This document shows positions 57,550 to 64,000 of a stretch of 64,000 bases of DNA, one piece after another; positions within the stretch are counted from its first letter, which is position 1; the number at the start of each line of letters is the position of its first letter. The notes under the pieces were generated by a model. The model ran no database searches, was not told where the DNA came from, and was given only the letters and a program-made list of their open reading frames with translations. A program made the translations under genes and the position numbers. The stretch spans positions 1 through 64,000 of the forward strand of contig JAGYOW010000015.1 in assembly GCA_018399285.1 (NCBI GenBank), read 5' to 3'. This DNA is from Desulfotignum sp. (GTDB lineage Bacteria > Desulfobacterota > Desulfobacteria > Desulfobacterales > Desulfobacteraceae).

Positions 57550-57595
57550 TCCGTCCATCTGCGATTATTGGACCCTACTGTGATAATCGGGACCT

Positions 57596-58208
57596 TTACC
57601 TGTGTCCTGCCTTGTTTGTGAATATCAGAAACCGGTTATCCTGCCGAACCGGTACAGGTCCCGGGTCACCCGCACATCCTGGGTGCAGTACTCAATGATT
57701 TTATCCATCTCCCTGTTGCCACCACTTGCAGTGCCAAGGAGTCGATCTGCGCTTTTTTTTTTGCCCCTGTGGTGTTCTGGGCCAGATGATCCAGAGACAG
57801 GCGGTATCCCAAGACCTCATGGACCTTCATCAAAATATCCAGGGTGGTGGGAAGGCGGGTAAAATCAAAATCACTCAGCCCGGCCATGAACCTTTTATAT
57901 AGTCAAACCGGATCAGATTGAACCCCACCACTCCGGTCCAGTAAGGAAAGATGCTCGCACAGGGCCGGCACCTGATCCTCGAATAATCATGGAACCGTCC
58001 GGAATGCGAATCATAGAGCACGGCACAGCTGACCCCCATGTTTTCCGCACGGTTCCAGCTCCCCACCTCGGCAGCGGACCGCCTTGCTCGATGTCCAGGA
58101 CCCCATAGCGCAGTGCGTTGCGTTTTTGCAACGAAATCTCCTGAACCCGGGTGTGGATTCCGGCACCAGGAAATCTTCTGCCCCGGCAGTCAGTCACCGG
58201 ATGGTCAT
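57596..58208 (-). pseudogene. mrfB: MrfB-like DEDD exonuclease (YprB type), frameshifted
   Basis: Read on the minus strand from ATG 58208. VLDIE near 58100 gives the first Asp-Glu pair of an RNase H-like DEDD exonuclease. Then SWNRAENMGVS, VLYDSHSGRFHDY, VGFNLIRFDY (second acidic site, near 57900), and LSDFDFTRLPTTLDILMKVHEVLGYRLSLDHLAQNTTGAKK near 57880-57760, closing with FLIFTNKAGH and TAA at 57598-57596. This is the YprB/MrfB pattern; in Bacillus subtilis MrfA and MrfB act together in mitomycin C repair. It lies just after the mrfA-like gene. About four frame changes are required. Confidence 0.7.
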
Positions 58209-58213
58209 TTCGT

Positions 58214-60575
58214 TCAACTATAGCCGCCGGCAAATCCGGCACCGAAATTTGACGGGCCGGCCGACCCGGAAATAATACATTCCAGAATCTGCCGGGCCGC
58301 ATGCTTGTCAATGGGCCGGTTGCCGACCCGCACTTGGCAAATGCACACAGGCCGGACAGCCGGTGGTGCAGGGGCAGGACGTGATGGTCTCCGTGGTGGC
58401 GTGCAGAAACCGGTCTGCGTGTTCAAATCGCCTGGCGGCACAGCCCCTAGCCCCCGGGCACGGCATCGTACACAAACACAGCCGCGGTCTGCACCTGATC
58501 ATGGAATGGAATGGAGATGCCGCCCGCAGATCATTCCGGTCGGTCATCACCAAAAAGCGGGCATGATGCCGATGGCGGCATGTTCCATGGCATGGATCCC
58601 GCCCATGAAATGCATGCGGTCCGCTGATTCAAGCATTTTGTCTCGGATCTCATCCGGGATTCTGGACCTACAGTCCCCGGGGTGTCAAAGGTCACTGGCG
58701 GCAGATCCAGGGGCACCATGCCGATGGATTGGGCCCGTGGCCACCAGGTTTGCGGTCATACCCGGTCACCTGCTCGGTGATACGCAGCCGGGCCGAACCC
58801 CATCCGGGTGGCTTTCACAATTTTGCTGTCCAGAATCTCAATGATCTAGCAGATTTGGAAAGACCGTGCCCTTGTGTAGTAGTTCACCTCTTTGGGAATC
58901 ACCCCACGCTGCCTTTTTCATGGTCGAACCGGGTCACCACATAGATTTGGCCCTGGTGCAGGTACACGGCCCCGTCATGGGTGTCGAAACGCCCGGTGCC
59001 GGTCGATCTCTCCCAGACTCTGGCGGGTATTTTCCAGAAAAATGGAATGGTGCGGGCCCAGGCCCTGCAGGCTCGCCTCCCGGTGGGGATTTTTTGGGCC
59101 GCATACCAGATATCGTTGTTCACACTGCGCAGCAGCTTGCCCGAGGCTTCCAGTTTTAGCGCCGCTCTGAACAGGGCCGGCGGCTGCGGTTTTTCGATTG
59201 GTTTTCTGCCGGTCGAAAGATGGCTGGATCTGGATGCGCCCGGATCCGCATCAGCATGGGTTCCCCTTTTTCAGGCCAGATCCAACCACGCGCACACTCC
59301 GTGGCCTTGCAGATCACGGGGTTGTCCGGATTGATCAGCGCGGTTTCCGGGGCATGTCAAAGAATACGTCCGGATGGTTCGGTTGCGAAATACTGGTCCA
59401 GGGCATCCTCATGGGCAATGAGCACCAAAGCGGATTGGCTGTCCCGCCCTACCCGGCCGGCCCGCCAGGTGGACATGATGGTGCCTGATACTTCACCAGG
59501 ATGCACAGATCCAGGCGTTCCCGATATCAATGCCCAGTTCCAGGGCCGAGGTGACACCACGCACAACAGATCCTGTGGCCAGCCGGGTTTCACCTCCCGC
59601 CGCTCTTCCGGCAGAAACCCGGCCCGGTAGGCGCTGATCCCTCATTTTTTTGAGCGACGCCCAGATGGCGATCAGTTCCGTGATTTTTCTGGATTGTGTA
59701 TATACAATTGTACGCAAGTTCCGGTGCAGGGCCGCATGAATCAGGGCAATGGCGGTCCGCTGCCCTGTCCATGCCCCGCATGAGCACCACCTTCTTTTCC
59801 CGGCCGGTGCCTCTGCCCGGTCCACCACCCCCAATCCAGGCCCAGAGCCGGCGGCACAGATCGCCTGGATTGGCAATGGTGGCCGAGCAGAACACAAACA
59901 CCGGCGTTGCTCCCCATAATACCGGCAGATGCGTACTGTGCGCCGGAACACTCCAGGCCATGTGGGACCCCATCACCCCCCCGGTACGTGTGCACCTCAT
60001 CCACCACCACAAAGGCCAGGCGCCGGAAATACGCCTCCCACAGATGATGGTGGGGCAGCATGGCTTCGGGTGCAGCATCTCCGGATTGAACAGCACCTGG
60101 GCGGGGTCCCGCCGGATTTTGGCCTTGTGATGGGAAGTGACATCCCCGTCATATACGGCCGCTTTCAGCACCGGCACATCCGAGAAAGGCTTCTGGCCCG
60201 CACCAGCAGATCCTGCACCGTGCCCAGCTGATCCCGGGCCAGGGCTTTTAACGGAAACAGATACAGGCCGTGGCAGACGGATCAGACAAGAGCCGGTCCA
60301 CCACAGGCAGGTTGTACACTGTGCTTTTGCCCGAGGCTGTGGGCGTGGCAATCACGGTGTGGGAACCGGACAGAATCCGGTCCATGGCGGTCTGTTGATG
60401 GGAATACAGCCGGGAGATACCCAGGTTCCTTACAGCAGTAAGGACAGGTCCTGGGAAACTCCGGGGCAAAGATCCGGCATAGGCCGGCACCGGACCCGTG
60501 GTCCGGTGGCACCAATGTCGCCGCGGCAAATCCTTTGTAGGCTTTCAAAGATTGAATATACTCGGACAGGCTCAC
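58214..60575 (-). pseudogene. mrfA: MrfA-like DEAD/DEAH helicase with C-terminal DUF1998-type zinc domain, frameshifted
   Basis: The start is a GTG at 60575 (VSLSEYIQSLKAYKGF) overlapping the arginase stop as GTGA. Motifs read across frames on the minus strand: ATPTASGKSTVYNLPVVDRLL (Walker A) near 60350, VQDPAQVLFNPEMLH near 60090, FVVVDEVHTYRG (DEVH box) near 60010, FCSATIANPGDLC near 59880, and SALELGIDIG near 59540 (motif V region). A zinc-binding tail, CPCTTGCPACV, is near 58375 with DKHAARQILECI after it. This layout fits YprA/MrfA, a superfamily 2 helicase. Length, about 787 codons, agrees. More than ten indels are needed, the worst-affected gene in the window. Confidence 0.75.
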
Positions 60576-61459
60576 AAAATGCTTTTTCCCAGCGCGACAA
60601 GGTCAGCTCCACGGCCAGTTTCGCCGTCTTGTTGGCCACATCCAGGATCGGGCTGATCTCCACCAGGTCCATGGACCCCAATTCCTTGGAATCCGCCAGA
60701 TCTCCATGAGCAGATGGGCTCTCCCGGTAGGTGATGCTGCCGGGCACGGGGAGTCCCCACTCCCGGGGCTTCCACCGATCCAGGGCATCCATGTCCACGG
60801 TCAGATGAATGTTTCAAGGGCAAATTTCATCACAGCCTTGCTGGGCCACTGTGGAAATTCCCTGTTCGTCAATGTCCTGCATGGTGAACACCGTGACTCC
60901 GGAGGTTTTCAGCCGTTTTTCTCGACTGTCAATATCCTCAGCCTGATCATGACCACGTTTTCCGGCAGCACCTTCGGCCCTGGCCGCCCCACGTTCACCA
61001 GATCCGGATGGCCTTCTCCCATGAGAATGGCCAGGGCATGCCGTGGATATTGCCGACGGCGAGGTCCGGGTGTTGAAATCCCCATGGGCATCTCCAGCCA
61101 GATCAGGCCGATGGGCCTACCATCGGCTCCGGCCGCGGCCACCGTGCCCACGGCAATGGAATGATCCCCGCCCACAAAAAGCGGGAAATCTTCTTCCATC
61201 ACCCGGCGCCCCAGGGTGTACACTGCGTTGCAGATCCGGGAAATTCCTTCCACATAGGTGTTTCCCGCCAACGGCCCGGGTACGGGCTTCATCCCGGATG
61301 GGAATAGCACATCCCCCGGTCCTGCACAGAATGGCCCAGTTCCCGCAACTGGGTAATCAGGCCGGTGTACCGCACAGCCGCTGGCCCCATATCCACCCCC
61401 GCGCAGGTCCCTTCCGCTAAAATCCATGGGCACGCCGATCAGGCTGATCTGTCTGACAT
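60572..61459 (-). pseudogene. Arginase/agmatinase-family protein (arginase-like), frameshifted
   Basis: Ureohydrolases hydrolyse arginine or agmatine with two Mn ions. The ATG at 61459 has AGGAGG upstream; the family sequence [18 protein letters not shown] is one base out of frame with it. Metal-binding blocks are readable: FPLFVGGDHSIAVGTVAAA (first His) near 61180, IGLIWLDAHGDFNTP in mixed frames near 61090, [26 protein letters not shown] near 60780 and EISPILDVANKTAKLAVEL near 60640. The middle region is of the RocF type, so arginase is preferred over agmatinase. About 296 codons is normal. It is cotranscribed with mrfA and mrfB, an unexpected combination. Confidence 0.75.
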
Positions 61460-61622
61460 GCTTCCTCCTTATATCCTAAAATAACATCAGGGTTCCCGCG
61501 ACAGCTCCTATAGCATGACAAGAATCAAGTTCAACCGGATTGTAACATCTTTTTAAAAATACAGGAACCCGCACGCAACCTTGATTGGCCGGTATCCTCG
61601 CATATTCCTTTCGGAGGCAGTT

Positions 61623-62105
61623 ATGACAACCAGACCTCTGTTCACCACCATTCAAAACCTGGATCGATTCTCAGCAGCTGGCCGTGCTGTGCACCCAGAA
61701 GGACGGCACCCTATACAGCCTGGTGCGGCGGCCGCCACCCAGAAACTGACCGGATCATTTTTCTGACTCCGATGAGCACGCGCAAATATGACAAACCTCA
61801 CGGCCTGCCCCAATGCCGCATTTCTGGTCAACAACAGTGAAAACCGGGTTGAAGACATCTATCAGGCGACTGCGGTCACCGCCACCGACGGTGATCGATG
61901 TGCCCGATGCTCAACAACAGGCCCCGACAGCCATCTACCTCGCCCGCCACCCGCACTCCGTAATCCTTTGCTGCAGAGCCGACACCACGGCCCTGGTGTG
62001 CGAAGATCTCCCGGTATATCCCTGGTGAACCGGTTCCAGAATGTGTTTGAACTTGCGGTGAGCAATGATGACGATGATGAAAATCCTGCACCTGAAACCG
62101 GTTGA
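61623..62105 (+). pseudogene. Pyridoxamine 5'-phosphate oxidase-like protein, frameshifted
   Basis: GGAGGCAGTT precedes the ATG at 61623. MTTRPLFTTIQNLDRFS starts in one frame; QLAVLCTQKDGTPY, LVRAAATQKL, RIIFLTPMSTRKYDNL, NAAFLVNNSENRVEDIYQATAVTATG follow in others, then VFELAVSNDDDDENP to the TGA at 62103-62105. This is the split-barrel flavin fold in a form common in Deltaproteobacteria. About 160 codons is the normal size. Function is unknown; it may bind FMN or heme. At least four indels are present. Confidence 0.6.
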
Positions 62106-62187
62106 CACACCGGCATCAGACGATAGAATCTTACCTTGAATTGACAAATATCTTAAATTTATGCAAACGTAGACATCACCCGCCGTC

Positions 62188-62920
62188 ATGAACCGAGAAT
62201 ACCCTCAGATCCGACCAGACCCTCACTGTGATTCAGCAGCTGTTAAATCAGAATATCACAAAATTGCCGCCATCATCCGCCATTCCGAGCGGTTTTACGG
62301 CACCACACCCAGCAGTGAACTCATGGGCCTGACCCTTGCCGGCATGGAATATGCCGTGGAAATGGGACAAAACTTCCTGTTCGCCCTGCCCCGGCTGTAC
62401 TCCTCCCCGTTCGGCCGTTGCATTGAGACGGCTTATCTCATCGACAAGGGATTCACCCGGCAGCACGGCATGGCACTTTCCCACAACCAGCCAGGAAGAA
62501 CAGCTGGCCCCGTTTTACATCAAGGACATCAAAAGGCGCTGAACCTGCTTAAAGAACAGGGCACCCGCACATACATCCGCAACTGGCTTGACAACCGCCT
62601 GATGACACCGTGATGGAAAGCCCGGCATAAATTCACCACGGCCGCCCTCACCCGGTTCATGACGGAAAAAGTCAACGGCCTGGCAGACAATGAGATCGCC
62701 ATCTGCGTGTCCCACGACTGGAACATCTTTCCCTCAAGGAGTTTGCCTCGTGACTGCCCCACGAGGAAGCCGGGGACATCGGATACCTGGACGGGGTGGT
62801 GTTTTTGAAAACAACGGCCGGGTTTATATCACCTCATATCAGACAGATCCCCAGCCGGTGGATGCCGCATCCCTGAAACGTCACTCCGGCTGGATCTGCT
62901 CACAAAAAAGGCGGGACTAA
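62188..62920 (+). pseudogene. Histidine phosphatase-family protein, frameshifted
   Basis: The ATG at 62188 starts MNREYPQIRPDPHCDS. The catalytic motif AAIIRHSER (62261-62290) is in frame, as are LTLAGMEYAVEMGQNF and SSPFGRCIETAYLIDKGF. After about 62490 frames change: EEQLAPFYIKD, ALNLLKEQGTRTYIRNWLDN, FTTAALTRFMTEKVNGLADNEIAICVSHDWNIF (second His, near 62710), and the clean end FFENNGRVYITSYQ to the TAA near 62920. The family hydrolyses phosphate monoesters through a phosphohistidine. The substrate is unknown. Length, about 244 codons, is plausible. Confidence 0.65.
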
Positions 62921-62937
62921 GGAACCGTTCGACATAT

Positions 62938-63331
62938 TTGAACACCTTCAACCAGCTGGACAAAACCAGCCTGAACCCGCTGGACACCCTCTACCATCCC
63001 GACATCTGTTTCATTGATCCGGCCTACACCCTGGAAGGCCTGCCTGTGTTGAAGCGGTACTTTGCATCCCCAGTGAAACGTCCGCTCCATCCGGTTTGTC
63101 TTTGATGCTCCGGATGCAGTCCGGGGACCAGTGCTTGTCACCTGGACCATGGAAATATCCCACCCCCGGCTGGCAAAGGGCAGCCCGTCACCGTGGACGG
63201 GTGCAGTCACCTGACCTTTGCCCCGGACGGCCGGGTGATTTCGTCATCGGACTATTCGACCTGGGCCAAGTGATATGAGCACCTTCCGCTGATGGGGGCC
63301 TGATCAAAACCGTGAAAAGCTGGGATCATGA
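62938..63331 (+). pseudogene. NTF2-like (SnoaL-type) protein, frameshifted
   Basis: The recovered reading starts near a TTG at 62938: LNTFNQLDKTSLNPLDTLYHPDICFIDPAYTLEGLPVLKRYFA, a cone-shaped NTF2 fold start. Other frames give SIRFVFDAP, LVTWTMEISHPRLAKGQPVTVDGCSHLTF, and DYFDLGQ near 63255, then LMGGLIKTVK before the flavoprotein gene. Such proteins regularly precede COG2907-type flavoproteins, so the pair is probably functional together. The start codon is uncertain, and three or more frame changes are present. Confidence 0.6.
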
Positions 63332-64000
63332 AAAAATTGCCGTCATCGGATCGGGCATTGCCGGATTGACAGCGGCCCATTACCTGTCCTCCGGCCGGGG
63401 TCCACCTGTTCGAAGCCGATGACATATCGGCGGCCACACCCACACCGTGGATGTGACAGTGAATGGCGTTCCTGCGCTGTTGACACCGGGTTCATCGTGT
63501 TCAACGACCGGACTTATCCCCATTTTATGCACCTGCTGGATGAACTGGCGGTGCCGTTCAAGAAAAACCGAGATGAGTTTTTCCGTGCGCAACGATGCCA
63601 TCGGCTCCCGGAATACAACGGCCATACCCTTCGATACCCTGTTCGCCCAGCGCAAAACCTGGTGTCTCCATCTTTCTGGCGTATGCTCATGGATATTGTC
63701 CGTCTAACCGGCAGGTGAAGAAAGCGGCGGCAGACCCGGCCTGGCAGACCCTTGGAGAATATCTGGATGCCCGAAGGTTCGGGTCCCTGTTTCAGGACAA
63801 CTACCTGTTTCCTCATGGTGGCGGCCATCTGGTCCATGGTCTGGATGACATCCGGTTCTCTCTTTGCCCTTCTTGTCCGGGTTCTTTGACAACCACGGCC
63901 TGCTCAACCTGGTGGACCGGCCCCAGTGGTACACCATCACGGCGGGTCCATCCCATATCCCGAAAATCACGGCCCGGTTTGCCGACCGGATCCATCTGTC
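63328..64000 (+). pseudogene. COG2907-type NAD/FAD-binding amine-oxidase-like flavoprotein, frameshifted and cut by the right edge
   Basis: Begins at about 63328 with MKKIAVIGSGIAGLTAAHYLSS in the recovered reading (one A seems missing), the Rossmann GxGxxG dinucleotide fold. Continuing pieces are HLFEADDIGGHTHTVDVTVNG, VDTGFIVFNDRTYPHFMHLLDELAVPF, SFWRMLMDIVRL, KKAAADPAWQTLGEYLDARRFGSLFQDNYLFPMVAAIWS and FFDNHGLLNLVDRPQWYTITGGS. This family often sits with fatty-acid cyclopropane or furan modification genes; those would lie to the right. It needs at least four frame changes inside the window. Confidence 0.65.

Overview
The window looks like chromosome from a marine or sediment sulfate-reducing bacterium of the Desulfobacterota (Desulfobacteraceae-like). 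The evidence is indirect: the end of an Ahb-type radical SAM protein (alternative heme pathway) at the left edge, pyrophosphate-dependent phosphofructokinase, a MttB-type methyltransferase, molybdenum hydroxylase genes, acetate/propionate activation genes, UbiD, and dense, high-GC gene packing. No rRNA, tRNA, CRISPR array, insertion sequence or prophage was recognised.

Layout. 1-4.4 kb: radical SAM end, pfp, a broken ftsY and a broken LysE-type exporter. 4.4-11.9 kb: a divergent GntR regulator with a palindromic operator, then a plus-strand operon of an Asp/Glu-type racemase, a three-part TRAP transporter, a proline-racemase-family enzyme, a MocA-like/HD fusion and a histidine phosphatase. 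24.8-11.9 kb, minus strand: a long convergent operon (GntR, cupin, DUF2848, nitrilase-type amidohydrolase, PreA-like ferredoxin oxidoreductase, BCCT betaine transporter, three-subunit molybdenum hydroxylase, non-pyrrolysine MttB methyltransferase, MoeA-like protein, XdhC). The two operons appear to serve one catabolic programme, since the MocA-like cofactor enzyme lies in one and the molybdenum hydroxylase in the other. A quaternary-amine or N-methylated heterocycle substrate is the best guess.

25-33 kb, minus strand: a second GntR and housekeeping genes (ligA, a nucleoside phosphorylase-family enzyme, GHMP kinase, recO, SurA-like PPIase). 31.9-36.1 kb: peptide ABC transporter genes without permeases, with a cold-shock gene between the two ATPases. 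36-39 kb: a dinB-acylphosphatase fusion, DUF166 and LUD proteins. 39.5-49.8 kb, plus strand: short-chain fatty acid uptake and activation (acs, prpE, sodium:solute symporter, a 28-residue membrane peptide), then a membrane HAMP/PAS-DnaQ exonuclease, a LemA-like protein and a CBS-DUF294 protein. 49.8-54.9 kb, minus strand: zinc-ribbon protein, DUF374 acyltransferase, UbiD, a flavin split-barrel protein, an M48 lipoprotein protease and a small membrane protein. 55-64 kb: murJ, a GAF protein, an arginase-mrfA-mrfB minus-strand operon, and small enzymes leading into a COG2907-type flavoprotein cut by the right edge.

Quality warning. Frameshifts cluster in patches (about 2.75-4.4, 11.6-13.6, 33.3-35.7, 40.8-41.8, 43.7-45.0 and 56.7-64 kb) and hit genes that should be intact, including essential ftsY. 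Residue-level homology resumes in another frame each time, so low-coverage sequence error is the simplest explanation. Coordinates of broken genes are best joins across frames.
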